Positions 43,366 through 52,575 are shown, counted from the first letter of the stretch. The stretch is DNA of 56,831 nucleotides from an uncultured Pseudomonadales bacterium (GCA_937921865.1 CAKZWF010000072.1:1-56831), one strand, 5' to 3'. Translations and numbers: made by a program. Notes: generated from the letters alone by a model not told the origin.

Positions 43366-45108
43366 TTAAGGCAACGCAGCCATATGCTCCACCATCAGCT
43401 GCAGAGTCACATTGTCCCGATAGTCGTTTTCTGCCAGCCTGTAGGCCACCAGCACGTGCGTGGTATCCACGGGCAGCTGGCGGAACGCAATCGCGTCGAC
43501 CAGTTTACCCCCGGTCTTCAGCACCAGTTTCAGGTGTTGTTCACCGACAACCCGCTGGCTGACAATCTCGAATTCTCCATGAAACAGCGGCTGGGGAAAC
43601 TGCTGACCCCAGGGTCCGGCAGCCGCCAGTTCCCTGGCCATATCCAGACTGATCTCAGATTCACCGAGTTCACCATCCGTTATCAATTCCGGCTGCAGCG
43701 CCGTCTCCGGCAGTCGGTCACTGACAATTGCATCGAAGGCTTTGGCAAAACGCCGATAATGGACTCTCTTAATACTCAGACCTGCCGCCATTGCATGCCC
43801 ACCGAATTTGCTCAGCATCCCGGGATAGCGGCTGGCAACGGCATCCAGCGCGTCGCGAATGTGCAGATCAGCCACCGACCGGGCTGAGCCCTTGAGTTCG
43901 TCCGGCGCGCTGTCTCCCGCTTCGGCAAAGGCAATCACTGGACGGTGAAATCTGTCTTTCATTCGGCCGGCAACGATGCCCACTACGCCCTGATGCCAGC
44001 TCGGATCATAGACACAGATACCATAGCGCTCAGCCTCAGGTTCACTGCTGGCGGCAACGATCAATTCAGCATCCCTGACCATATCCTGCTCTAGTGCGCG
44101 CCGGGTTCGATTCAGCTCATCAAGCGCAGTTGCGATGTCACGAGCCTCTTCAGCGGTGTTGGCCAGCAGACAGCGTATGCCGATGGCCATATCGTCAAGA
44201 CGTCCTGCCGCATTCAGCCGCGGACCAATCGCGTAGCCGAGATCGGCAGCATCCAGCTTCCGATGGTCACGTTTTGCAATCTGGCAAAGAGCCCGGATAC
44301 CCGGCCGGCAATGACCCGCTCGAATCCGTTTGATGCCCTGTTGGACCAGTATTCGATTGTTGTGATCCAGTGGCACCACATCTGCCACCGTGCCCAACGC
44401 CACCAGATCCAGCCAGTCGGCGAGATTGGGTTCAGGTCGAGTGGCAAACCAGCCGCTGGCTTTCAGCTTCGCACGCGTTCTGGACAGCAGGTAGTAGACA
44501 ACGCCGACACCCGCCATCGCCGGGCTCGGAAATTCTGAGCCCGGCAAATTCGGGTTCACGATCGCTAACGCCTGAGGCAGCTGCGAACCAGGCAGGTGAT
44601 GGTCGGTGACAATCACATCGATGCCCAGTTCGACTGCTCTGGCCACGCCCTCAACACTGGAAACACCATTGTCGACAGTGACAATGACATCGGGATCATC
44701 CAATGCGGCAAGCTCGACGATCTCAGGCGACAGCCCGTAACCGAATTCAAAACGATTGGGTACTAAAAAGGCGACATTCCGGGCACCCATCGCTTCCAGC
44801 AGAGACACCGAGAGTGTCACCGCTGTCGCGCCATCCGCATCAAAATCACCGACAATGACAATCCGCTGACCGTCCGCAATGGCAACGCGCAGACGCTCAG
44901 CGGCGATATCAATATCCGGCAGGGTATCTGGCGGAGCCAACGAGGCCAACGAAAGGTCCAGTTCGTCGGTGTGGCGGACACCCCTGTTCAGATAAATGCG
45001 CTGCAGCAGCACGGGTAGCGATTGGGTCTGACCCGCAAGGGTGTGCGTCGGATTATCCCGCGCTCGCACAACCAACTGAACCGACTCCGGGTTAGACAAA
45101 ATGTTCAA
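43366..45108 (-). CDS. recJ: Single-stranded-DNA-specific exonuclease RecJ
   Basis: RecJ degrades single-stranded DNA 5' to 3' in recombination and mismatch repair. The 580 residues are the family size. The DHH phosphoesterase motifs are visible: GDFDADGATAV near 82-92, VTVDNGVSS, TDHHLPGS near 167, and GPRLNAAGRLDD near 296; the DHHA1 domain has FGGHAMAAGLS near 440. The start is TTG at 45108, overlapping hom by 17 bases; TTG at 45099 is an alternative. In Pseudomonas thrC lies between hom and recJ; here they abut. Confidence 0.96.
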   Translation of the reverse strand: MNILSNPESVQLVVRARDNPTHTLAGQTQSLPVLLQRIYLNRGVRHTDELDLSLASLAPPDTLPDIDIAAERLRVAIADGQRIVIVGDFDADGATAVTLSVSLLEAMGARNVAFLVPNRFEFGYGLSPEIVELAALDDPDVIVTVDNGVSSVEGVARAVELGIDVIVTDHHLPGSQLPQALAIVNPNLPGSEFPSPAMAGVGVVYYLLSRTRAKLKASGWFATRPEPNLADWLDLVALGTVADVVPLDHNNRILVQQGIKRIRAGHCRPGIRALCQIAKRDHRKLDAADLGYAIGPRLNAAGRLDDMAIGIRCLLANTAEEARDIATALDELNRTRRALEQDMVRDAELIVAASSEPEAERYGICVYDPSWHQGVVGIVAGRMKDRFHRPVIAFAEAGDSAPDELKGSARSVADLHIRDALDAVASRYPGMLSKFGGHAMAAGLSIKRVHYRRFAKAFDAIVSDRLPETALQPELITDGELGESEISLDMARELAAAGPWGQQFPQPLFHGEFEIVSQRVVGEQHLKLVLKTGGKLVDAIAFRQLPVDTTHVLVAYRLAENDYRDNVTLQLMVEHMAALP

Positions 45109-46393
45109 CGCGAATGCGTTTGATGGGACTCACTACCTCTGGTAAAGCTTCCAACTCAGCAATCGCCTCGTTCATGACCCGCTCACGCACTTTATGGGTG
45201 AGAATCACGATCGGAACCCAGGATTGCTCCACATCGACGTGCACCGCCTGCTCTTTCTGGATCACGGCTTCAATGCTGATGTCGTGGTCACTGAGAATGG
45301 TTGCCGCACGGGCAAAAACCCCGGGTTTATCCATCGAGGGAATGTTCAGATAGCAGGCGCACTCTATATCAGCAACTGGAATCAATACTGCGTCATCCGG
45401 GCCTGCTTCGGGTACCCACCAACGCGGCGCGCAACCGCGGGCAACATCAATCAGGTCGGCAACCACCGCTGAAGCAGTGGGTTCGCCACCCGCACCAGCA
45501 CCGTAATACAGCGTGTCTCCAGCCGCATCACTGTTGATCATGACAGCGTTCATCACGCCATCAACACTGGCCAGCAGCTGTTGTTCGGGGAGCAGAGTCG
45601 GATGTACCCGCAGTTCTACCCCCGCGTGCGTCTGTCGAGCGATGCCGAGGTGTTTGATTCGGTAGCCGAGCTGGCGGGCGTATTCGATGTCATCAATAGT
45701 CAGGGTTTCGATCCCTTCGGTGTAGACCTCTTCGAATCTCATCCCGATACCGAATGCCAGACAGGCCAGAATTGTCAACTTGTGGGCTGCATCGATCCCA
45801 CCGACATCGAAGCTGGGATCAGCTTCCGCGTACCCGAGTGCCTGAGCATCGGCAAGCGCGGTGGCGAAATCCTGACCCGACTGCGCCATGGCCGTAAGGA
45901 TGTAGTTGGACGTGCCGTTGATGATGCCGGTAACCCAGTTAATTCTGTTTGCCGAAAGACCCCGACTCAGCGCCCCGATGACCGGTATCCCGCCGGCCAC
46001 AGCTGACTCAAACCCGAATACCAGATCTCGGGCCGCAGCCATTTCCAGGTATTGGTCACCATGAGTCGCAATAATGGCTTTATTGGCGGTGACTACATGT
46101 TTGCCCGCCGCCAGCGATCGCCGAACCAGATCATCGGCCAGCGTCTCGCCACCAATCAGCTCAACCACTAGGTCGATATCCGGATCATCAATCACACTAT
46201 TAAGATCGGTAGTGAAGCGCGCGCCGAGCAGATCGACTTCGGGTCTGGCGGTTCTACTGGCAACCGTCACCACGCGTATCGGTCGTCCGGCGCGCTGCTC
46301 GATGATATCTGCATTACGCTTGAGAACTTCGAGCACACCCCGGCCTACAGTGCCCAGACCGCAGACAGCAATCGACAGTGGTGGTTTATTCAA
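45092..46393 (-). CDS. hom: Homoserine dehydrogenase
   Basis: The enzyme reduces aspartate semialdehyde to homoserine for threonine and methionine. The 433-residue monofunctional form has the NAD(P)-binding VCGLGTVGRGVLEVL at 10-24, the catalytic domain with GINGTSNYIL-type sequence (TGIINGTSNYILTAM) and YAEADPSFDVGGIDAAHKLTIL, and a C-terminal ACT domain from about 350 for threonine feedback. The only start in place is TTG at 46393. Four tandem repeats lie in its upstream region. Confidence 0.96.
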   Translation of the reverse strand: MNKPPLSIAVCGLGTVGRGVLEVLKRNADIIEQRAGRPIRVVTVASRTARPEVDLLGARFTTDLNSVIDDPDIDLVVELIGGETLADDLVRRSLAAGKHVVTANKAIIATHGDQYLEMAAARDLVFGFESAVAGGIPVIGALSRGLSANRINWVTGIINGTSNYILTAMAQSGQDFATALADAQALGYAEADPSFDVGGIDAAHKLTILACLAFGIGMRFEEVYTEGIETLTIDDIEYARQLGYRIKHLGIARQTHAGVELRVHPTLLPEQQLLASVDGVMNAVMINSDAAGDTLYYGAGAGGEPTASAVVADLIDVARGCAPRWWVPEAGPDDAVLIPVADIECACYLNIPSMDKPGVFARAATILSDHDISIEAVIQKEQAVHVDVEQSWVPIVILTHKVRERVMNEAIAELEALPEVVSPIKRIRVEHFV

Positions 46394-46444
46394 GCAGTTG
46401 CCTCGAGAAAAATTTCAGGCCGCAATTCTAGAGGCAGTGTTCAG

Positions 46445-46524
46445 AGATGCCTATAGCTACTTAAAGATGCCTATAGCTACTTAAAGAATGCCTATAGCTA
46501 GTTAAAGAAGCCTATAGCTACCTG
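46445..46524. repeat. Four tandem ~20-bp repeats upstream of hom
   Basis: Units at 46445-46464, 46465-46484, 46485-46505 and 46506-46524. The first two are identical (AGATGCCTATAGCTACTTAA); the third has one inserted base and one change; the fourth is shorter and more changed. All keep CCTATAGCTA, itself made of the overlapping palindromes CTATAG and TAGCTA. The block lies between the dsbC stop and the hom start; on the hom strand each unit contains TATAGG, similar to a -10 box. Confidence 0.9.
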
Positions 46525-46540
46525 CATAGAGGCTGTTAGC

Positions 46541-47320
46541 TTACAGCCCAAGTGTTGCAGCAAGGTCGGCAGCGGGGGCATACCCCGGCAATAACCGGCC
46601 ATCTTCCAGAACAATTGCCGGCGTACCGGTCACACCCACTTCCTGACCCAGTTCAAACTGCGCCGCCACAGGGTTATCACAACTCTTCTCAGGGATATCG
46701 TTGCCGGCTTTCAGCTCGGTGATCGCGCCATTCGGATCATCAGCACACCATGCTGAGACAATCTTGGCATAGCTGGGTGAGCCGACGCCTGCCCTGGGAT
46801 AAGCCAGGTAACGGACTTCGATTCCCAGCTCATTCAACGCGGGCACTTCCTGGTGCAACTTCCTGCAGTAGCCACAATCCACGTCTGTGAACACGCTGAT
46901 CACCGCTTTGGTCTTACCGTCCGCTGGAAACACGACCATCTCATCCAGCGCCACAGTTGCCATCAGGTCGCGGCGATCGGAAGACCGTGCGATATCTGCC
47001 AGATTCACCAGGTCGGTCTCACCAAGTTCGTAGAGATCACCGGCAAACAGGTATTTGCCATCTTCTGTGCCGTAGAAAACCGTGCCGCCGGCGAGTTTCA
47101 GCTCATAGATTCCCGGCAGCGGGCTTGCACTGACGGCTTCGATCGGGATATCAGGTCGCAGCTCCTTAAGCCTGGCCACCAGATGGGCACCATCGTCACC
47201 GCCAGCAGGCTCTGCAGCATGAGCAATACCCCCGCTCTGTGGCAGCCAGGCGTTGGAAGCGCCCCAAACCCCAGCCAGCAGGGGCAGGATAAGAAGATAA
47301 CTCAGAGTTTTAGATTTCAT
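46541..47320 (-). CDS. dsbC: Thiol:disulfide interchange protein DsbC
   Basis: DsbC is the periplasmic disulfide isomerase, also supporting RecJ in a traditional operon association. From ATG 47320 the precursor has 259 residues: basic start, hydrophobic signal core at about 6-22 and cleavage near HAA. A dimerisation domain and a thioredoxin domain with the active site DCGYC follow, with the cis-proline in GVTGTPAIV. An in-frame ATG at 47473 would add 51 residues but would place the signal peptide inside the protein and runs through a tandem repeat, so it is rejected as the main start. The stop codon lies in a small hairpin (46531-46548). Confidence 0.94.
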   Translation of the reverse strand: MKSKTLSYLLILPLLAGVWGASNAWLPQSGGIAHAAEPAGGDDGAHLVARLKELRPDIPIEAVSASPLPGIYELKLAGGTVFYGTEDGKYLFAGDLYELGETDLVNLADIARSSDRRDLMATVALDEMVVFPADGKTKAVISVFTDVDCGYCRKLHQEVPALNELGIEVRYLAYPRAGVGSPSYAKIVSAWCADDPNGAITELKAGNDIPEKSCDNPVAAQFELGQEVGVTGTPAIVLEDGRLLPGYAPAADLAATLGL

Positions 47321-47333
47321 AAGGTTCCCCAGA

Positions 47334-47401
47334 TGGCTGGCAAAGAGTTGGCTGGCAAAAAGATGGCCGGCGAAGCAATAGCTGGCAAAGAGGTAGCTGG
47401 C
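47334..47401. repeat. 15-bp tandem repeats upstream of dsbC
   Basis: Four full units and half of a fifth on the plus strand: TGGCTGGCAAAGAGT (47334), TGGCTGGCAAAAAGA (47349), TGGCCGGCGAAGCAA (47364), TAGCTGGCAAAGAGG (47379) and TAGCTGGC (47394). The unit is a multiple of three and in the dsbC frame would encode a repeated LFAS-type pentapeptide. It begins 14 bases upstream of the chosen dsbC start. Confidence 0.85.
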
Positions 47402-47483
47402 CTCACCCGGACCATTTGACCACCAACGGTGGCGGACGTTCCGGATAAAACCGCACATTCTATGCGAGTCCATTCTGGCACTG

Positions 47484-48377
47484 CTAGCCCCGCGGATGGT
47501 GTTCGCTGTGCAACTGCTTCAAGCGAGCCTGCGCAACATGAGTATAGATCTGAGTCGTCGAGAGGTCGGCATGGCCCAGCATCATCTGAACCGCACGCAG
47601 ATCAGCGCCATGGTTCAGCAGATGGGTTGCAAACGCGTGCCGCAGCGTATGCGGAGATATGCTCCGACTGACTCCGGCATTAAAAGCATATTTCTTGACT
47701 GCATGCCAGAAAGTCTGCCGGGTCATAAATCGACCGCGCTGACTGGGAAACAGCGCCGCACAATCATTACCTTTCAGCAGCAGATCCCGTCCTTCTTCTA
47801 TAAATCGCAATATCCAGCGAATCGCTTCCTGCCCCATCGGCACAAGCCGATCTTTGCTGCCTTTCCCGGTCACCCGCACTACACCCTGGCGCACGTTGAC
47901 CGAACCGACCTGCAACCCGACCAGCTCAGATATTCTCAGCCCGCAGGCGTAGAGCAGTTCTAGCATCGCGCGATCGCGCAGCCCAACCGCGGTGCCCACA
48001 TCGGGCGCAGCCAGCAATCCGGCCACCTCGGCTTCAGAGAGTGAACCGGGTAGCTGACGGCCCAGTTTGGGTTGCTGCAGGTGGGCGGTGGGATCATCTT
48101 GAATTCTGGAGCGAGCCAGCGCGTGGCGGTAGAAACTTCTGAGACACGATAACCATCGCGCTGAAGATCGCGCCTGATAACCGGATTCGAAGCGTTCGCT
48201 GATAGCTGTGAGCAGATCCTGTTCGTTCGCTGCGAGCAATGAGCCGGGTATCCGCGATGCCAGATCGCGCAGATCACGACGATAAGCTGCAAGGGTGTTG
48301 GCTGACAGCCCCTTCTCCAGCCAGACCTCGTCCAGGAACTGGTCAATTTCGTGATTTGCGCTGAGGTTTTCCGGCAT
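47484..48377 (-). CDS. xerD: Site-specific tyrosine recombinase XerD
   Basis: XerD with XerC resolves chromosome dimers at dif. The 297 residues have an N-terminal core-binding domain (FLDEVWLEKGLSANTLAAYRRDL) and the catalytic domain with RHRHY residues: R in CGLRISEL near 147, HTLRHAFATHLL near 243 (H and R), H in LGHADLSTTQIYTH near 267 and the nucleophile Y there. The xerD-dsbC-hom context fits XerD, not a phage integrase. No dif site is seen in the window. Confidence 0.96.
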   Translation of the reverse strand: MPENLSANHEIDQFLDEVWLEKGLSANTLAAYRRDLRDLASRIPGSLLAANEQDLLTAISERFESGYQARSSARWLSCLRSFYRHALARSRIQDDPTAHLQQPKLGRQLPGSLSEAEVAGLLAAPDVGTAVGLRDRAMLELLYACGLRISELVGLQVGSVNVRQGVVRVTGKGSKDRLVPMGQEAIRWILRFIEEGRDLLLKGNDCAALFPSQRGRFMTRQTFWHAVKKYAFNAGVSRSISPHTLRHAFATHLLNHGADLRAVQMMLGHADLSTTQIYTHVAQARLKQLHSEHHPRG

Positions 48378-48931
48378 AGATCACCAAGCTCCCGTTGATT
48401 GCTGAAAGCAACCAGGCTTCAGCTGAAGCCTGACACAAATTGTCAGTTGCGAGCCAGAGCTGGTCAGCTCGGCTCAGGGATCTGCAGGAGGTTAGACTCC
48501 GGTTAACGTGCTGCCGTTGCCAGCATGCCAGCGCCCAGCACCTATTATTCTCAGTAAATTCAACGGGTTAGGGAATATTTGGAACTTGGCGCAGAGGTTT
48601 TTTCATCTGCATAAAATTCTGGCACGCAATCTGCATTTACTTAAGGGCAGTCTACGGGAATCAGCCAGCTGTCCCCCTGGCCCTGAAATGCTGCACCGGT
48701 AGTCGGATCATCTCTCCCCCGACTGACGGAACATGACCGGCTTGCCAGGACTCTCCCCTCCCCTGGTCCCCGCCAACCTGGCAAGCTGGTTCTCTTTTTT
48801 GGATTTTGAAACCCGAACCTTCCCCAAGTGCTTTGCCTGCGACGGACTATTGCGCAGCCATGCCTGGGCATCCGGGTTCAGCGCGAGCGTGCGCCCGCGC
48901 GACCGATGGAGCGAAACCGACCTCGGCGAAA
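48378..48931. other. Long intergenic region between rplS and xerD
   Basis: About 550 bases without a convincing gene. Near xerD it holds the palindromes listed separately. The middle part (about 48540-48650) is more AT-rich and could house the xerD promoter. Short frames on either strand near 48640-48930 have no ribosome-binding site, odd composition and no family resemblance. No intrinsic terminator for the rpsP operon is clear. Confidence 0.6.
48413..48446. promoter_or_regulatory. 20-bp perfect palindrome joined to CTGACA-N5-TGTCAG upstream of xerD
   Basis: CAGGCTTCAGCTGAAGCCTG (48413-48432) is a perfect palindrome. It overlaps by three bases a second inverted repeat, CTGACA CAAAT TGTCAG (48430-48446). 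They lie 36-70 bases upstream of the xerD ATG. There is no T-tract, so the pair looks more like a binding site or leader hairpins than a terminator. Confidence 0.6.
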
Positions 48932-49282
48932 TCAGACCTTTTCTTTGATCCGCGCCGCACGTCCAGAAAGATTGCGCAAATAGTAGAGTTTCGCCTGACG
49001 GACATCGCCCCGGCGCTTCACCGTGATGCTGTCGATCATCGGGCTGTGAGCCTGGAACGTACGCTCAACGCCAACGCCATGGGATATTTTGCGGACGGTG
49101 AATGCAGAGTTGAGACCCCGGTTACGGCGACCGATCACCACACCTTCAAAGGCCTGCAGGCGCTCACGGTTACCTTCGCGAACTTTTACCTGTACGACCA
49201 CCGTGTCTCCAGGGCTGAACGACGGGATTTCCGCTTTGAGCTGCTCGTTTTCCAAGCCCTCGATGATTTTATTCCTACGCAC
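48932..49282 (-). CDS. rplS: 50S ribosomal protein L19
   Basis: L19 lies at the 30S-50S interface. The 116-residue protein shows [36 protein letters not shown] and the C-terminal [10 protein letters not shown], all typical. The start is GTG at 49282, supported by AGGAG eight bases upstream. Last gene of rpsP-rimM-trmD-rplS; it follows trmD by 148 bases, longer than the other gaps. Confidence 0.97.
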   Translation of the reverse strand: MRRNKIIEGLENEQLKAEIPSFSPGDTVVVQVKVREGNRERLQAFEGVVIGRRNRGLNSAFTVRKISHGVGVERTFQAHSPMIDSITVKRRGDVRQAKLYYLRNLSGRAARIKEKV

Positions 49283-49430
49283 GGTCTACACTCCTGTTCT
49301 TGTCACCGGTCTTCGGTGTCGCCAAAATTCGTCAATCCAGTCAGCCGGTGTATCCGGGCTGTCTCTTTTTCTGTCACTTTATCTTTAACTTTTACGGCTT
49401 TACGGTTTTCCGCTTCCAGCCGCTCCGCGA

Positions 49431-50192
49431 TTACCCGTTCGGCAGGTCGCTCAGAACCTCTGCCAGAAGTTTCCGCTCTTCTGCAGACAGTGGACGCTGA
49501 CTCAGGAGGTCCGGACGCCGGCGCCAGGTCCGCAACAAAGCCTGTTGCCTGCGCCAACGATCGATCGCCTGATGATCTCCGCTGAGCAGCACCTCGGGGA
49601 CACGCCCCTCGGGCCTATTTTCAGGGCGCGTATAGTGAGGGTAATCGAGCAATCCATCAAGATGAGATTCACTCACCGCGGATGCGGAGTTACCCAGCAC
49701 GCCGGGCAGGAGTCTGGCTACAGCATCCAGCAGCACCAATGCCGGCATCTCACCACCCGACAACACGTAATCGCCGATCGAAATTTCTCGATCAACCGTG
49801 GAGTCTACAAAACGCTCGTCGACACCTTCGTAACGTCCAGCGACCAGAACCATGCCCGACAGCTGCGCAAGTTCACCCGCGACCCGCTGGGTCAACGGCT
49901 CACCGCTCGGCGTCAGATAAATCACCGGCAGCTTGGCAGCATCAGGACGCTGCGCAACAAACTGTCGTTGAGCCTCACTGACAGATGCCTGCAGAGGCTC
50001 ACACATCATGACCATCCCGGGTCCACCGCCATAAGGTCGGTCGTCCACCGTATTGTGTCGATCGCTGGCAAACACTCTGGGGTTAATCAGCGTCAGGTCG
50101 ACAATTTTTCTCTGCAGTGCCCGGCCCAACACGCCATGTTCACTGGCAGCCTGGATCAATTCCGGGAACAGACTGATCATGGCAACGTACAT
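49431..50192 (-). CDS. trmD: tRNA (guanine37-N1)-methyltransferase TrmD
   Basis: TrmD makes m1G37 in tRNAs and so prevents +1 frameshifting. The 253 residues form the SPOUT trefoil knot: [13 protein letters not shown] near 50-62, [14 protein letters not shown] motif ([11 protein letters not shown]) and the knot region [12 protein letters not shown] near 136-147, plus the C-terminal domain. Start ATG 50192 overlaps the rimM stop by one base. Confidence 0.97.
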   Translation of the reverse strand: MYVAMISLFPELIQAASEHGVLGRALQRKIVDLTLINPRVFASDRHNTVDDRPYGGGPGMVMMCEPLQASVSEAQRQFVAQRPDAAKLPVIYLTPSGEPLTQRVAGELAQLSGMVLVAGRYEGVDERFVDSTVDREISIGDYVLSGGEMPALVLLDAVARLLPGVLGNSASAVSESHLDGLLDYPHYTRPENRPEGRVPEVLLSGDHQAIDRWRRQQALLRTWRRRPDLLSQRPLSAEERKLLAEVLSDLPNG

Positions 50193-50749
50193 CAGATGCT
50201 TTCACCAACCGTCCAATCGACTGTCAAAGTACCGCCAGACAGATCAACCTCGGCAACAAACTGCCGATGAAAGGGAATCAGTTCCTGGCTCACCTCGTCA
50301 GGCCGGTCTTCGTTCGTTGCCGAATCGAGATCGACCACCAGTACGTCATTCGCACCGGTTGCCATGACCTCCACAACTCTGCCGAGATGTTCGCCTCGAG
50401 TATTTTTTACTGCGAGACCAACCAGGTCACGCCAGTAGAATTCGTCATTACCTGCTCGGGGCAATACGTCCTGTGCGACCCCTATCAATCTGCCTCGCAG
50501 CGAAGCCGCTACATCACGATCATCAACATCGGCCACCTGAGCAACAAAGCCGTTTCTCTGCGCTCGCACCGCGTACACTTTGAGCTCCCGCCAGGAATCG
50601 CCTTCCTGCAGCAACCAGGGTGTGTACTCCAGGAGGTTGGAGACGGGATCGGTGTAGGAAACAAGACGGATCCAGCCCTGAACACCAAAAGCACCCTGAA
50701 CGCGGCCAATGACCACCACATCGCCAGGGTCTTTAAGTTCATTCGACAT
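50192..50749 (-). CDS. rimM: Ribosome maturation factor RimM
   Basis: RimM binds S19 and helps 16S processing and assembly of the 30S head. The 185-residue protein has the N-terminal barrel ([23 protein letters not shown]) and the C-terminal PRC-barrel ([29 protein letters not shown]). It lies between rpsP and trmD, its invariable place in gammaproteobacteria. Confidence 0.97.
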   Translation of the reverse strand: MSNELKDPGDVVVIGRVQGAFGVQGWIRLVSYTDPVSNLLEYTPWLLQEGDSWRELKVYAVRAQRNGFVAQVADVDDRDVAASLRGRLIGVAQDVLPRAGNDEFYWRDLVGLAVKNTRGEHLGRVVEVMATGANDVLVVDLDSATNEDRPDEVSQELIPFHRQFVAEVDLSGGTLTVDWTVGESI

Positions 50750-50790
50750 GATCTGGATGAGTGGCCAAGCCGGCGCGGCTGGCCTGCGTA

Positions 50791-51063
50791 TCAGGCGCTT
50801 ACTGGCGCCTCGGTCTGCTGCTGCTTGCGAGCCTGCCGAACAAGCTTCTTAACAATCTCGGTCGGCTGGGCGCCAACGCCAATCCAGTATTCAAGACGAT
50901 CGAGGTCCAGACGCAGACCTTCAGCCTGCCCTTTGGCCAACGGATTATAAAAACCCAGTCGCTCAACGAAGCGGCCATCGCGTTGAGTAGTCTGGTCGGC
51001 CACCGTGATGTGGTAGAACGGGCTCTTCTTAGACCCGTGTCGCGCCAGGCGAATAGTTACCAT
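50791..51063 (-). CDS. rpsP: 30S ribosomal protein S16
   Basis: S16 is a primary 30S assembly protein. The 90 residues start [17 protein letters not shown], followed by the [13 protein letters not shown] block and [10 protein letters not shown]; the Gln/Ala-rich tail is usual. I use ATG 51063; a TTG codon directly before it is also in frame. First gene of its operon, with a good promoter just upstream. Confidence 0.97.
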   Translation of the reverse strand: MVTIRLARHGSKKSPFYHITVADQTTQRDGRFVERLGFYNPLAKGQAEGLRLDLDRLEYWIGVGAQPTEIVKKLVRQARKQQQTEAPVSA

Positions 51064-51091
51064 CAAATTACCCTAGATCGAAAGGCGCGGT

Positions 51092-51119
51092 ATTGTAATG
51101 GAACGCCGCGCGCATGCAA
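51092..51119 (-). promoter_or_regulatory. sigma-70 promoter of the rpsP-rimM-trmD-rplS operon
   Basis: On the minus strand TTGCAT (51119-51114), 16 bases, TACAAT (51097-51092), then a GC-rich discriminator (ACCGCGCC). Both boxes match the consensus well, and the spacing to the rpsP start gives a leader of about 20-25 bases. Confidence 0.65.
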
Positions 51120-51137
51120 GCCTCAACGCCAACAGAA

Positions 51138-51151
51138 TTCCCGTCCGGGAA
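51138..51151 (-). terminator. Possible weak terminator hairpin after ffh
   Basis: TTCCCG-N2-CGGGAA lies 17 bases beyond the ffh stop and is followed on the transcript strand by TTCTGTT. The stem is short and the U-tract imperfect, so termination would be partial. It separates ffh from the rpsP promoter. Confidence 0.35.
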
Positions 51152-51167
51152 CGCAGGGCAATAGGCC

Positions 51168-52538
51168 TCAACGCATCCCGCGCCGGGCGGCGTTACCCTT
51201 GAGCGCGGACATCTGGCGCATCATCTTCTGCATACCGCCTTTGCCGGTCATTTTCTTCATCATTTTCTGCATCTGCTTGTGCTGCTTGAGCACCCGATTG
51301 ACATCTGCCGGCATTGTGCCGCTGCCCAGCGCGATACGCTTTTTGCGGGATCCATTGATGACGTCAGGAAAGCGTCGTTCGTGCGGGGTCATCGAATCGA
51401 TCACCGCCGCCATCTGCTTGAAAGCGCCGTCGTTCACCGCTGCCTCGGCACCAGGCGGCAGCTGCGACATCCCAGGTATCTTCTCCAGAATATTGCCGAT
51501 ACCACCCATGCTCGACATCTGACTCAGCTGATCACGGAAGTCTTCCAGGTCAAACTTTTTGCCGCGCTGCAACTTGCTGGCAAGTCGTTCGGCCTTTTTC
51601 TTGTCAACTTTGCGCTCGGCTTCTTCGATCAGCGTCAGCACATCGCCCATACCCAGAATCCGGGAGGCGACTCGATCGGGATGGAAAGGCTCCAGCGCGT
51701 CCGTGGTTTCGCCCATGCCGATGAACTTCACCGGTTTACCCGTGATGCTGCGAACCGAAAGTGCCGCACCGCCTCTGGCGTCACCGTCTGCCTTAGCCAG
51801 GATCACCCCGGTCAGCGTGATCGCATCGTTGAAGGCTTTGGCGGTATTCGCAGCATCCTGGCCGGTCATTGCATCAACAACAAACAGCGTCTCGATCGGT
51901 TTGAGGTCATCCTGGAGCAGACGGATTTCCGTCATCATGTCTTCATCGATCGCCAGCCGCCCGGCGGTATCGACCAACAGTACGTCGGCAAACTGCGTCT
52001 GCGCCTCGCTCACCGCACGGCGGGCTATATCGATGGGTGCTTCGTCTGCGGTGGACTCCACAAAATAAGCGCCCACCTCCTGAGCGAGGGTCCGCAACTG
52101 ATCAATTGCTGCAGGCCGATAGACGTCGGCGCTGACCACGGCAACCTTTTTTCGCTCCCGCTCCTTGAGCAGCCGCGCCAGCTTGGCCACAGTCGTGGTT
52201 TTACCAGCCCCCTGAAGTCCCGCCATAAGCACAATAGCCGGCGGCGTGGTCGACAGGTTCAGAGCATCATTGGCATCACCCATAAGGTGCACCAGCTCGG
52301 CATGTACCAGCTTGATGAAGGCTTCACCCGGATTCAGCGCTGAAGAGACCGCCGTACCCACCGCCGCCGCCTTGACGTGATCAACAAATTCTTTGACCAC
52401 CGGCAGAGCGACATCAGCTTCGAGCAACGCCATCCGAACATCCCGCAGCGCGTCGCTGATGTTCTCTTCACTGAGCCGGGCTTTGCCCGACAGGCCTCGC
52501 AGGGTTTCAGTCAGCCGATCCGAAAGGCTCTCAAACAT
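51168..52538 (-). CDS. ffh: Signal recognition particle protein Ffh
   Basis: Ffh binds 4.5S RNA and signal sequences of nascent membrane proteins. The 456 residues consist of the N domain, the G domain (GLQGAGKTTT near 106-115, DTAGR near 190, TKADGDARGGAALS-type motif AKADGDARGG near 248) and the Met-rich M domain from about 325, with GxG(x)4-type RNA-binding sequence RKKRIALGSG and a tail of KQMQKMMKKM. The gene diverges from ypjD, the usual gammaproteobacterial layout. No 4.5S RNA gene is seen here. Confidence 0.97.
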   Translation of the reverse strand: MFESLSDRLTETLRGLSGKARLSEENISDALRDVRMALLEADVALPVVKEFVDHVKAAAVGTAVSSALNPGEAFIKLVHAELVHLMGDANDALNLSTTPPAIVLMAGLQGAGKTTTVAKLARLLKERERKKVAVVSADVYRPAAIDQLRTLAQEVGAYFVESTADEAPIDIARRAVSEAQTQFADVLLVDTAGRLAIDEDMMTEIRLLQDDLKPIETLFVVDAMTGQDAANTAKAFNDAITLTGVILAKADGDARGGAALSVRSITGKPVKFIGMGETTDALEPFHPDRVASRILGMGDVLTLIEEAERKVDKKKAERLASKLQRGKKFDLEDFRDQLSQMSSMGGIGNILEKIPGMSQLPPGAEAAVNDGAFKQMAAVIDSMTPHERRFPDVINGSRKKRIALGSGTMPADVNRVLKQHKQMQKMMKKMTGKGGMQKMMRQMSALKGNAARRGMR

Positions 52539-52575
52539 GCATATCCTCTAGTGTTGCGATAGTCGTCATCTCACG

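Noticed and set aside
46445..46524. CRISPR or attachment site
   Set aside because: Units are directly joined, no spacers, no integrase or tRNA nearby apart from the housekeeping xerD.
48733..48948. 71-codon plus-strand frame after the xerD-rplS gap
   Set aside because: Overlaps the end of rplS, no clear ribosome-binding site, no recognisable sequence; likely chance.
48806..49585. 259-codon plus-strand frame over rplS and trmD
   Set aside because: Runs antisense through two certain ribosome-related genes and has no features of its own.
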